Positions 17,819 to 26,305 of a stretch of 64,000 bases of DNA are shown here, one piece after another; position 1 is the stretch's first letter, and the number at the start of each line of letters is the position of its first letter. The notes under the pieces were generated by a model. It had not been told where the DNA came from. It did not search any database and saw only the letters and a list, made by a program, of their open reading frames with translations. The position numbers and the translations under genes were made by a program. Source of the stretch: Microvirga vignae (GTDB lineage Bacteria > Pseudomonadota > Alphaproteobacteria > Rhizobiales > Beijerinckiaceae). The stretch is from positions 1-64,000 of the forward strand of contig NZ_LCYG01000042.1 of assembly GCF_001017175.1 (NCBI RefSeq), written 5' to 3'.

Positions 17819-18448
17819 ATGAACAATATCAGCCGCTTCAATCCGCTCGATGAAGCTGGCGGGCAGACTGAAAGTCGCCGGCGCGGCCATCCGATCAGCC
17901 GCCAGCTCGGCACGCGGTCGATCGTGCTCGTCGGGCTCATGGGCGCCGGAAAAAGCACGGTGGGTCGTAGATTAGCCCAGATGCTCAAACTGCCTTTCCG
18001 CGACGCCGATCATGAGATCGAGGCGGCCGCCGGCATGACGATCCCCGACATTTTCGCCATCCATGGGGAGGAGCATTTCCGGGACGGAGAGCGCCGGGTC
18101 ATCGCGCGCCTCCTCCAGGAAGGTCCCATGGTGCTGGCCACAGGCGGCGGAGCCTTCATGAACGAGGAAACCCGCCGGAGCATCGCCGAGCACGGCATCT
18201 CGATCTGGCTGAAGGCCGACCTCGACGTGCTCATGCGCCGAGTCCGCAAGCGCGACTCGAGGCCCCTGCTGCGCAATCCCGATCCGGAAGGCACCATGCG
18301 CCGGCTCATGGAGATCCGCTACCCGGTCTATGCCCTGGCGGATCTCACCATCGATTCGCACGAGGCACCCCATGACCGCGTGGTGGCCGACATCATCAAG
18401 GCCCTAAGCGGCTGGTTCGAGAAGGAAAAGCAGGGGAGCGCCGAATGA
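17819..18448 (+). CDS. aroK: Shikimate kinase
   Basis: A 209-aa kinase that phosphorylates shikimate in the chorismate pathway. The P-loop GLMGAGKST follows an N-terminal extension of about 30 residues. The shikimate-binding segment FRDADHEIE and the ATGGGAFM and LKADLDVLMRRVRKRDSRPLL lid region are clear. It overlaps aroB by 4 bp (ATGA) and is divergent from the small membrane-protein/xerD unit. Confidence 0.95.
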   Translation: MNNISRFNPLDEAGGQTESRRRGHPISRQLGTRSIVLVGLMGAGKSTVGRRLAQMLKLPFRDADHEIEAAAGMTIPDIFAIHGEEHFRDGERRVIARLLQEGPMVLATGGGAFMNEETRRSIAEHGISIWLKADLDVLMRRVRKRDSRPLLRNPDPEGTMRRLMEIRYPVYALADLTIDSHEAPHDRVVADIIKALSGWFEKEKQGSAE

Positions 18449-19593
18449 GCATCGCAGCAGCTCAGGTCCAGAACACATCCGTGATCACGGTTCCGGTTCC
18501 CCTCGGCGACAGAGCCTATGACATCCTCGTTGGACGTGGTCTCATCGAGGTGGCCGGCCCCCGTATCGCGGCGCTAGGCGCGCGCGCCGCGGCGATTGTG
18601 ACAGACGAGCATGTTGGCCCGCTCTACGCACAAGCCCTCAGCCAGTCCCTCCAAGCGAACGGCCTTCGCAGCTCAGTGATCACTCTGCCCCCAGGCGAGG
18701 CGACGAAGTCCTATACCAGCCTAGAGCGGGTCTGCGACGCCGTCCTGGAGGCCAAGATCGAGCGCGGCGATCTTGTCGTCGCCTTGGGCGGCGGCGTGAT
18801 CGGCGATCTTGCCGGGTTCGTCGCGGCCATCGTGCGTCGCGGCGTGCGTTTCGTGCAGGTGCCGACCACCCTGCTCTCACAGGTGGATTCTTCCGTCGGC
18901 GGCAAGACCGGCATCAACTCCCGCCACGGCAAGAACCTTGTCGGCGCCTTCCATCAGCCGAGCCTCGTGCTCGCCGATACCGCGCTGCTCGATACGCTGC
19001 CTGTCCGGGAAATGCGCGCAGGCTATGCGGAGGTGGTGAAATACGGCCTCATCGACGATGCGCGTTTCTTCGCCTGGTGCGAGGCGAACTGGCATGGCAT
19101 CTTCAACGGTGACCTTGAGCGCGATGAGGCTGTTGCGCAGAGCTGCCGCTCGAAAGCCGCCGTCGTGGTACGCGATGAGCACGAGACCGGTGACCGCGCG
19201 CTTCTCAATCTCGGCCATACCTTCGGCCACGCACTGGAGCGGATCACACGATACGATTCCGCGCGCCTCGTTCATGGCGAGGGTGTCGCCATTGGCCTCA
19301 ACCTCGCCTTCCGTTTCTCCGCCGCGCTGGGGCTTTGCGCGATCTCGGACGCGGAGCGCATTGAGGCACACCTTGCGGTTGTTGGACTTCCCACGCGCCT
19401 CTCCCATGTACCGGGTGGGTGCGGCACGGTCGATGAACTGCTTGACGCCATGGCGCAGGACAAGAAGGTGAAGGGTGGATCGCTCACGTTCATTCTGGCG
19501 AAGGGCATCGGTCAGAGCTTCATCGCTCCCGGAATCGAGGCCGAGAAGGTCCGCGCCTTCCTGACAGGTGAAATCAACGCATCGCGATCATGA
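18445..19593 (+). CDS. aroB: 3-dehydroquinate synthase
   Basis: A 382-aa NAD- and metal-dependent enzyme converting DAHP to 3-dehydroquinate. Family marks are LALGGGVIGDLAGF (as VVALGGGVIGDLAGFVA), RGVRFVQVPTTLLSQVDSSV and GGKTGIN, with metal-ligand regions RAGYAEVVKYG, NLGHTFGHALE and VHGEGVAIG. It is the middle gene of aroK-aroB-corC, linked by 4-bp overlaps at both ends, so translation is coupled. Confidence 0.95.
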   Translation: MSIAAAQVQNTSVITVPVPLGDRAYDILVGRGLIEVAGPRIAALGARAAAIVTDEHVGPLYAQALSQSLQANGLRSSVITLPPGEATKSYTSLERVCDAVLEAKIERGDLVVALGGGVIGDLAGFVAAIVRRGVRFVQVPTTLLSQVDSSVGGKTGINSRHGKNLVGAFHQPSLVLADTALLDTLPVREMRAGYAEVVKYGLIDDARFFAWCEANWHGIFNGDLERDEAVAQSCRSKAAVVVRDEHETGDRALLNLGHTFGHALERITRYDSARLVHGEGVAIGLNLAFRFSAALGLCAISDAERIEAHLAVVGLPTRLSHVPGGCGTVDELLDAMAQDKKVKGGSLTFILAKGIGQSFIAPGIEAEKVRAFLTGEINASRS

Positions 19594-20891
19594 TCGAGGA
19601 ATCCTCTTCCGGCGATCTCTGGCTTGCAGCTCTGGTCGTCGTCATCTGCCTCTTGTGCTCGGCCTTCTTCTCAGCCGGCGAGACGGCCTTCACGGCCGCT
19701 TCGCGTGCCCGCATGCTCATGCTGGAAAAGGGCGGCGACAAGCGTGCCCAGCTGGTGAACCGGCTGCTCGAAATGCGGGAGCGCTTCATCGGCACTGTTC
19801 TGATCGGCAACAACATCGTCAATATCGGCGTTTCGGCCTTCGCCACCAGCGTGCTTGTCGCGATCTTCGGCGATGGCGGCGCGCTTTATGCCACCGCCAT
19901 CATGTCGGTGCTGGTGATCGTGTTCGCGGAGGTTCTCCCTAAAACCATCGCCATCTCGTCGCCTGACAGCGTCACGCTCTTTCTCTCGCGGCCGATGTCC
20001 TGGATCGTGGCGTTGCTCGGTCCGCTTGCCATCACCATCGAACGCATCGTGCGCCTCATGCTGCGTCCCTTCGGCATCCGAATCGGCGAGAACACGCCGA
20101 TCCTCTCGGCGTCCGAAGAAATCCGCGGTCAGGTGAATCTGCTGCACAAGGAAGGCGGTGTCGCGAAGGTGGAACGCGACATGCTGGGCGGCCTTCTCGA
20201 TCTCGAGGATCTCACCGTCTCGGAAGTGATGGTCCACCGCACGAAGATGCGCACCATCAATGCGGATCTCTCATCGGAAGAGATCGTGCGTGAGGTGCTC
20301 TCCTCACCCTATACCCGCATGCCGCTCTGGCGCGGAAGCCAGGAGAACATTGTCGGCGTTCTCCATGCCAAGGACCTGCTGCGTGCGCTTGATGCAGTGG
20401 GCGGTGATGCGAGCAAGCTGAAGGTGGAGGCGATTGCGCTGGAGAGCTGGTTCGTGCCGGACACCACGTCTCTGCGCGATCAGCTCAAGGCCTTCCTCGC
20501 CAAGAAGACTCACTTCGCACTCGTCGTCGACGAGTACGGCGAGGTGATGGGCCTTGTGACCCTCGAGGACATCCTCGAGGAGATTGTTGGCGACATCAAG
20601 GACGAGCACGATCTCTCGGTGCAGGGCGTGCGGCCGCAACCCAACGGCTCGGTGAACGTGGACGGCTCCGTGCCGATCCGCGATCTCAACCGCGCCATGG
20701 ACTGGAATCTGCCGGACGAGGAAGCTACCACCATCGCGGGCCTCGTCATCCATGAGGCTCAGACCATCCCCGATACGGGCCAGATCTTCACCTTTCACGG
20801 TTGCCGCTTCCAGGTGCTGCGCAAATCGCGCAACCGCATCACCGCGCTCAGGATCACGCCGCTTCAACCCGTGCGCGGCAGAGAGAGCTGA
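19590..20891 (+). CDS. CNNM/CBS-domain transporter of the HlyC/CorC family
   Basis: A 433-aa membrane protein. The N-terminal CNNM/DUF21 domain has about four helices (LVVVICLLCSAFFSAGETAF, IGTVLIGNNIVNIGVSAFA and others). A CBS pair (VHRTKMRTINADLSSEEI onward, then LVVDEYGEVMGLVTLEDILEE) and a C-terminal CorC_HlyC domain (NVDGSVPIRDLNRAM) follow. Relatives act in Mg2+/Co2+ transport or efflux. Third gene of the aro unit by ATGA overlap, although its function is not part of the shikimate pathway. Confidence 0.9.
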   Translation: MIEESSSGDLWLAALVVVICLLCSAFFSAGETAFTAASRARMLMLEKGGDKRAQLVNRLLEMRERFIGTVLIGNNIVNIGVSAFATSVLVAIFGDGGALYATAIMSVLVIVFAEVLPKTIAISSPDSVTLFLSRPMSWIVALLGPLAITIERIVRLMLRPFGIRIGENTPILSASEEIRGQVNLLHKEGGVAKVERDMLGGLLDLEDLTVSEVMVHRTKMRTINADLSSEEIVREVLSSPYTRMPLWRGSQENIVGVLHAKDLLRALDAVGGDASKLKVEAIALESWFVPDTTSLRDQLKAFLAKKTHFALVVDEYGEVMGLVTLEDILEEIVGDIKDEHDLSVQGVRPQPNGSVNVDGSVPIRDLNRAMDWNLPDEEATTIAGLVIHEAQTIPDTGQIFTFHGCRFQVLRKSRNRITALRITPLQPVRGRES

Positions 20892-20894
20892 CGC

Positions 20895-21767
20895 TCAGGC
20901 CTTCAGAAACGCAAGCAACGCCCTGTTGACGAGCTCGGGCTCCTCCAGGTGTACCCAATGCGTTGCCTTCTCGACCTTTTGTGCTTGGCCGTCGGCGCAC
21001 AAGGCCAGACTCTCCTCACATAAGCCGAATTCCAGGAAACGGTCGCGCATACCCCAGATTGCAAGGACCGGCGGCCTCAGCTTGTCTGATGAGCGTTGAA
21101 GAGGCCCGAGAGGCAACGCGCGATACCAGTTCAGCATGCCTGTGAGCGCGCCGGGCTGCGACCAGGCTCTCTCGTATTCTGCCAGATCCTTTTCCGAGAA
21201 CGTGCCTGTCCGGCTCGTGCGCAGGAGCGCACGCTTCAACGCACGGTGATCGTTGGCCGAGAAGAGAGCCTCGGGAAGATAGGGAACCTGAAAGAACCCG
21301 ATATACGAGCTTCTCAGCATCTGGCTGGGATGACGGCGCATGTAAGCGCCCGCAATGGCTGGATGCGGCGCGTTGATGGCGATCAGCCGCTCGATTCGCT
21401 CCGGATATCGAGACGCTGCCCACCAGGCGACAAGGCCGCCCCAATCGTGACCGACGAGGGAATATCGGCCATATCCGAGCATCTCGCTTAAAGCGACGAC
21501 ATCCTTCGCCAGCGTGTCGAGATCGTAGGCCCTGCGGCCTTCCGGCTTGTCGCTGAGATTGTAGCCGCGTTGATCCGGCACAAGCACGTGAAGGCCGGCG
21601 CTCGCCAGCGGTTCGATTTGATAGCGCCAGCCCCACCAGAATTCCGGGAAGCCATGCAGGAGGAGGACGAGGGGCCCGTCCTTCGGCCCGGCCTCGATGC
21701 AATGGAATGTGATGCCGTTGGCCTGAAGGCGGATGCCGGTCGTGCGAGGGTCGATTGCCTGCGCCAT
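20895..21767 (-). CDS. Alpha/beta hydrolase, epoxide-hydrolase-like
   Basis: A 290-aa soluble hydrolase. It has the oxyanion motif LLHGFPEFWWGW, the elbow GHDWGG (Asp nucleophile, as in epoxide hydrolases and haloalkane dehalogenases), a lid with YPERIERLIAINAPHP, an acid position in AIWGMRDRFLEFG and the catalytic His in ATHWVHLEEP. The Asp nucleophile favours epoxide hydrolase over esterase; the substrate is not predictable. It converges on the CorC gene and lies just downstream of the ABC exporter gene on the same strand. Confidence 0.86.
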   Translation of the reverse strand: MAQAIDPRTTGIRLQANGITFHCIEAGPKDGPLVLLLHGFPEFWWGWRYQIEPLASAGLHVLVPDQRGYNLSDKPEGRRAYDLDTLAKDVVALSEMLGYGRYSLVGHDWGGLVAWWAASRYPERIERLIAINAPHPAIAGAYMRRHPSQMLRSSYIGFFQVPYLPEALFSANDHRALKRALLRTSRTGTFSEKDLAEYERAWSQPGALTGMLNWYRALPLGPLQRSSDKLRPPVLAIWGMRDRFLEFGLCEESLALCADGQAQKVEKATHWVHLEEPELVNRALLAFLKA

Positions 21768-21779
21768 GATCCGTCGAAT

Positions 21780-23582
21780 TCAGGCCTGAGCGGCGACGGC
21801 TTCTCGCACGACCTGTAAGGTGGATTCGTCCGTCGCCATGAACTGCGCACGGGCGAGCTCGGCGAAGCGTCCGCCCTTTGCCACGAGTTCATCGAAGGTG
21901 CCGGATTCGATGATGCGGCCGTGATCGAAGACGAGAATGCGGTTGGCGTTGCGGATGGTAGCGAGGCGATGGGCAATCACAAAGGTCGTGCGACCTTTCA
22001 TCACCTCATCGAGCGCCCGCTGCAGCTTCCGCTCGGTGGCGGCATCCAGTGCGCTCGTCGCCTCGTCCAGAATGAGGATCGGCGGGTTCTTCAACAGCGC
22101 ACGCGCAATCGACAGGCGCTGGCGTTCGCCGCCGGAGAGCGAGCGCCCGCGCTCGCCGATCACCGTATCGAGCCCGTCCGCCTGACGGGAAATGAACTCG
22201 ATCGCCTGGGCGCGCTCCAGCGCCTCGATCATTTCCGCATCCGTGGCATTGGGGCGACCGACCTGCAGGTTCTCGCGGATCGTGCGGGCAAAGAGCATCG
22301 GCTCTTGGAACACGACGCCGATATTGCGGCGAAGCGAAGCGAGAGTCACATCGCGGATGTCGTCACCATCGATGCGGATGCAGCCGGATTGCGGATCGAA
22401 GGCCCGGTGCAGCAATCCCAGTGTCGTCGACTTGCCGGAGCCCGTTGCGCCCACCAGCGCCACGTTCTCACCCGGATGGATCGCGAAGGTCACGTCCTGC
22501 ACGGCGGCCCGCTTGCCGTCGTAGGAGAAGCTCACATTGTCGAACACGACTTCGCCCTTGAAGCGAGCAACCGTTTTGGCGTTGGCACGATCGTGCACGG
22601 CGGGTGTCGTGTCGAGAATCTCGAAGAATTCCTGCAACTTCGGTGCCTGCATGAAGAGCTGATTGATGAAACTTACAGCCTGCTCCAGACGTCCGATGAG
22701 CATCGTGGCCATGCTCATGAACATGACGATCTCGCCGATGGTCGCCAAGCCGTTGAGATGCAGCCATGTTCCGAGCAGGAAGATGGCGGTCACCGTGATG
22801 GTGGCCGAAGCCCGCGAGGCTACCGAGGCCAGCGCCCACCAGGACAGAACAGGGTTCTGCGCCTGCAGCAATTGATGGATGATCGTGCGCAGCGAGCGGC
22901 TCTCAGCCTCAATGCGTGTGAACGACTGGATGACCGGCACGTTGCCGAGGGCATCAGAGGCATGTTCGGCGAGGCTCGAGTGGTAGCGCTCGACGGACCC
23001 CTGCAGGGTTTCGGTCTTGCGCAGCACGATGGCGGTGAGCACCGAAAATACGCAGACGAGCACCACGAGGAGAATCCCCAGCCGCCAGTTCAGGAACACC
23101 GTGAGCGGCAGGAGAACCACAAGCGCGATGAGTGCAGACAGATGCTCCCGGAAGAAGCCGAGCCAGAGCCAGGACATGCCGCCCGAGCCTTCCAGCATCA
23201 CCTTCAGAACACGGCCCGAATGGGTCGAGGTGTGAAAGGCGAGCGGCAGTTCGAGGACGTGCTCGAAGTAATTGGCGATGACGGCGAGGCGACGGCGATG
23301 GGCCAGCCTGTCCGCATGCAGCGCCACGAGGGCGCTTGCGCCAATGGAGAAGAGACCGAAGGCCACCCAGGCTGCAATCAGGGGCATCAGCACCGAGAAG
23401 GTGACCGGAGCCGAGCCCGGAATTTGCGCGCGAGTGAGAACGTCGATGATACGGCCGAACAGGATAGGCTCGGCAAAGGCCGAAATCGCCAGGGCGACGT
23501 TGGCCAGAGCCAAGAGGGCGCCAACCCTCAGGTCAGACCCGAGTTGGCCCAGAACCCGCACATATAGCCTGATCAGCCGCAT
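21780..23582 (-). CDS. ndvA: ABC exporter, NdvA/ChvA-like (fused permease and ATPase)
   Basis: A 600-aa half-transporter. The N-terminal six-helix domain begins [22 protein letters not shown]. The ATPase has Walker [10 protein letters not shown], signature LSGGERQR and Walker [13 protein letters not shown]. Length and the N-terminal sequence resemble NdvA/ChvA, the exporter of cyclic beta-1,2-glucan in Rhizobiales; a lipid or other polysaccharide exporter cannot be excluded. ATG 23582 is preferred over 23597. A second, unrelated ABC half-transporter lies immediately upstream on the same strand. Confidence 0.82.
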   Translation of the reverse strand: MRLIRLYVRVLGQLGSDLRVGALLALANVALAISAFAEPILFGRIIDVLTRAQIPGSAPVTFSVLMPLIAAWVAFGLFSIGASALVALHADRLAHRRRLAVIANYFEHVLELPLAFHTSTHSGRVLKVMLEGSGGMSWLWLGFFREHLSALIALVVLLPLTVFLNWRLGILLVVLVCVFSVLTAIVLRKTETLQGSVERYHSSLAEHASDALGNVPVIQSFTRIEAESRSLRTIIHQLLQAQNPVLSWWALASVASRASATITVTAIFLLGTWLHLNGLATIGEIVMFMSMATMLIGRLEQAVSFINQLFMQAPKLQEFFEILDTTPAVHDRANAKTVARFKGEVVFDNVSFSYDGKRAAVQDVTFAIHPGENVALVGATGSGKSTTLGLLHRAFDPQSGCIRIDGDDIRDVTLASLRRNIGVVFQEPMLFARTIRENLQVGRPNATDAEMIEALERAQAIEFISRQADGLDTVIGERGRSLSGGERQRLSIARALLKNPPILILDEATSALDAATERKLQRALDEVMKGRTTFVIAHRLATIRNANRILVFDHGRIIESGTFDELVAKGGRFAELARAQFMATDESTLQVVREAVAAQA

Positions 23583-23690
23583 GGGATCGACCTGCAACCG
23601 TGGCGAAGCTCATCAAAAGAACTCCGCTCCTGATAGAGAGTTTCGTAGTCCTGTTCGCTCAGAATGCCAAGGCTCGGGTCCATAGCCGCC

Positions 23691-25685
23691 TCACGCCTCA
23701 CGCTGAGATTCGCCACGGGGATGAATATGGCCGTGTTTCCTGAAGCGTTTGTGGAGGCTACCGATCCACCTCCGCCTCGGGTGTGCCGCCCGCTGCAGCC
23801 GAGGCTTGGGCAGGAGGATAGCCCCCTCCTCCGTCTTACGGATGTGGAGGGTCCGCGTATGGAACTCCTCAAGGCCCGGACGGTGCCCAATGGACATGAC
23901 GGTTGCACCTTTCAGTTCATCATCGAACAGGGACAGCATGGAGTCCTGGTTCTCCTCGTCGAGGGCGGAAGTGGCCTCGTCCATGAAGACCCAGCGGGGC
24001 TTGTGGAGCAGAACGCGGGCGAAGGCGACGCGCTGCTGCTGGCCGAGAGAGAGGGTCTTGTCCCAGCGCTCATGCTTGTCGAGCATGTCCAAAAATTCGC
24101 CTAGGCCGCAGCGCTCCAGGGCAGCACGGATATCCGCATCGCTGAAGGTATCGGGCGAAGCCGGATAGCTGAGCGCAGCCCTGAGCGTTCCGAGCGGCAG
24201 ATAAGGACGCTGCGGCAGAAACATCATCTCGTTGCCGGGAGGAATGCGGATCCTGCCGGAACCCCAGGGCCAGATACCGGAGATCGCCCTGAAGAGCGTG
24301 CTCTTGCCGGCGCCGGATTCGCCCATGATCAGCACCCGCTCTCCGGGCTGAATTTCCGCCGTTGCATCTTCGATGAGAATGCTGCCGTCGCTCAATGCAA
24401 TGGATACCCCCTCAAAGCTGAGCCAGCCGTTCGGGTGCGGCTGAATATCGATCTTGCCGTTCTCGGCCGTGACCTCTTCCAAGTCGATGGCCGCCTGGCG
24501 GAAGGTGGCGACGCGCAGCACCGCCGAGCGCCAATCGGCAATCTTCGGGAAATTATCGACGAAGTAGCGCAAAGCAGCCTGCACCTGATTGAAGGCACCG
24601 ACCACCATCATCATGCCGCCAAAGGACAACCGCCCACTGAAGTACCCCGGCGCGGCGGCGATGATCGGAACCACGATCGCGACCCACCCATAGCCCGATG
24701 TGATCCAGGTAAGGCGGGCAAGAGCCCCCGAGAGGCGGCGTGTTGCCTTGAGGACCGCCTCCACGAATTCATCGAGGCTGCGCCGCTCGTCATTCTCGCC
24801 GTTGTACAGAGAAACGCTCTCCGCACTTTCATTCACGCGCACGAGCGCAAAACGTAAGTCGGCTTCACGCGCATAACGGAACGTGTTGAGGCGGATCAAG
24901 GGACGCCCCACGAGCCAGGTGAGTCCAGAGCCGATGCCTGCATAGCCGATCGCAACCCACACCATGTAACCAGGGATCGAGATCTCGTTGCCGCCGATGA
25001 CGAAGGTTGTCGTGCCAGAGAGCGTCCACAAGACGCCGATGAAGCTGACGAGCAGGAGAAAGGCCTGAAGCATCCCAACGCCAAGCTCCGTCGACAGCTC
25101 GGAGAACAGGCGACAATCCTCCTGCAGGCGCTGATCGGGCTGGCCGCTCGCTTCTCCCATGAAACCGAGCTGATAGGCACGGTTGGGCTTGAGCCAGAGA
25201 TCGAGCAGAACCTGGGTGAGGCGCTGCCTTAAGCGGATCTTGAGCCGCTCCTGAAGCCAAGTCTGCCCCACAACCAGCGCAAGCAACGCGGCGACGATGA
25301 CAAGAAAAACAATGAGTTGGTTGAAGAAGGCGGATGCATCGCGCTTCTCCACTGCATCGAAGAAGGCGCCGTTCCATTGGTTCAGGCGCACCTGTCCGAT
25401 CATGTTGCCGATCAGAACGACCACAATGGCGATGGCAAGCCGCAGCATCGGCCAGCCCTTTCGGTTCCGGAACATGTCACGAAACAACAGAAACAGTTCT
25501 CGTCCAATGCTGGGACGATGCTCTTGCGCAGGTTCTGGGCCCTGATGCAGCTCCGGCCGATGAGCGGCAGCGTGATCCGCCTCCTTCGCCAGAGTCTTCT
25601 CCTGACCGGGACCGACCTCCTGATCGCTCCCTGTCGCGGGAGGCGGGGGCATTTGTTTGCCCAATTTGGGATCGAAGTCCGGCAT
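23691..25685 (-). CDS. SbmA/BacA-type ABC transporter with fused ATPase
   Basis: A 664-aa protein. A Pro/Gln-rich hydrophilic N-terminus of about 60 residues precedes a SbmA/BacA-like membrane domain (RLAIAIVVVLIGNMIGQVRLNQWNGAFFDAVEKRD is characteristic in part), then an ATPase with Walker A GESGAGKST, signature LSLGQQQR and Walker [13 protein letters not shown]. This is the peroxisomal-ABCD-like/YddA class, importing peptides or very-long-chain acyl groups. Relatives matter for very-long-chain fatty acids of lipid A in Rhizobiales (family knowledge). It stands alone between the CAP lipoprotein and the NdvA-like gene. Confidence 0.88.
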   Translation of the reverse strand: MPDFDPKLGKQMPPPPATGSDQEVGPGQEKTLAKEADHAAAHRPELHQGPEPAQEHRPSIGRELFLLFRDMFRNRKGWPMLRLAIAIVVVLIGNMIGQVRLNQWNGAFFDAVEKRDASAFFNQLIVFLVIVAALLALVVGQTWLQERLKIRLRQRLTQVLLDLWLKPNRAYQLGFMGEASGQPDQRLQEDCRLFSELSTELGVGMLQAFLLLVSFIGVLWTLSGTTTFVIGGNEISIPGYMVWVAIGYAGIGSGLTWLVGRPLIRLNTFRYAREADLRFALVRVNESAESVSLYNGENDERRSLDEFVEAVLKATRRLSGALARLTWITSGYGWVAIVVPIIAAAPGYFSGRLSFGGMMMVVGAFNQVQAALRYFVDNFPKIADWRSAVLRVATFRQAAIDLEEVTAENGKIDIQPHPNGWLSFEGVSIALSDGSILIEDATAEIQPGERVLIMGESGAGKSTLFRAISGIWPWGSGRIRIPPGNEMMFLPQRPYLPLGTLRAALSYPASPDTFSDADIRAALERCGLGEFLDMLDKHERWDKTLSLGQQQRVAFARVLLHKPRWVFMDEATSALDEENQDSMLSLFDDELKGATVMSIGHRPGLEEFHTRTLHIRKTEEGAILLPKPRLQRAAHPRRRWIGSLHKRFRKHGHIHPRGESQREA

Positions 25686-25807
25686 GGTCCCTAAAAGCGT
25701 ACTCTTTCCGGGCCGACATTGGCGCTGAAAGCTAAAGAGCTACGCTTCCGTTTAAGTTCCGGACTGCGACAGAACGGCTAAGTCTTGCAATCAGGCGAAA
25801 TCTTGGA

Positions 25808-26305
25808 TCAGCGCCTGTCCGCTGCGACGACCAGCACCCAATAGACCTTGTACTTGGAATTGGGCGTATAGGCCGTGGCAATGCCGATCCGTGTTGCCTT
25901 TGAGTCGAGCAACACACGATTGTGCTGAGGGCTTTCCCGCCAACCGGAAAAAGCTTCGGCGAGCGTATGGTAGCCTGCAGAGAGATTGGCAGCCGGCGCG
26001 ACGTAGCCTGCCGAGGACAGGCGGCTCTTGAGCGCATCGGCGGAACTCGGCCTGTCGGCAGCCGCCATCGCGTCTGCCTCCGCCTGCGCAGCCGCCTGCA
26101 GTTCGGGATCGAGGATGAGCGGACCCAGACCATTGTTGCGGCGATAGGCGCCGATCATGTTCCGCGCCATGGCTGCATCTACGGCAGCGCCTGGATTGGC
26201 CATCGAGGCATAGAAGCTCGGCGTCTGCGAACGGGCTTGGCGCTGATCGGACTGGCATCCCGCCAGGACGAACGCGGCAAGGCTTAAACAGATAAGGCTT
26301 TTCAT
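25808..26305 (-). CDS. CAP-domain lipoprotein
   Basis: A 165-aa secreted protein with a lipobox signal (FVLAGC, Cys at about 17) and a CAP/SCP domain. CAP marks are NMIGAYRRNNGLGPL with LDPELQAAAQAEADAMA, HTLAEAFSGWRESPQHNRVLL and the C-terminal KYKVYWVLVVA. CAP domains in bacteria are poorly understood; they bind lipids or act on the envelope. Its start overlaps the stop of the MscS-type gene by 4 bp, so the two are translated together and may share an envelope-stress role. Confidence 0.88.
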   Translation of the reverse strand: MKSLICLSLAAFVLAGCQSDQRQARSQTPSFYASMANPGAAVDAAMARNMIGAYRRNNGLGPLILDPELQAAAQAEADAMAAADRPSSADALKSRLSSAGYVAPAANLSAGYHTLAEAFSGWRESPQHNRVLLDSKATRIGIATAYTPNSKYKVYWVLVVAADRR

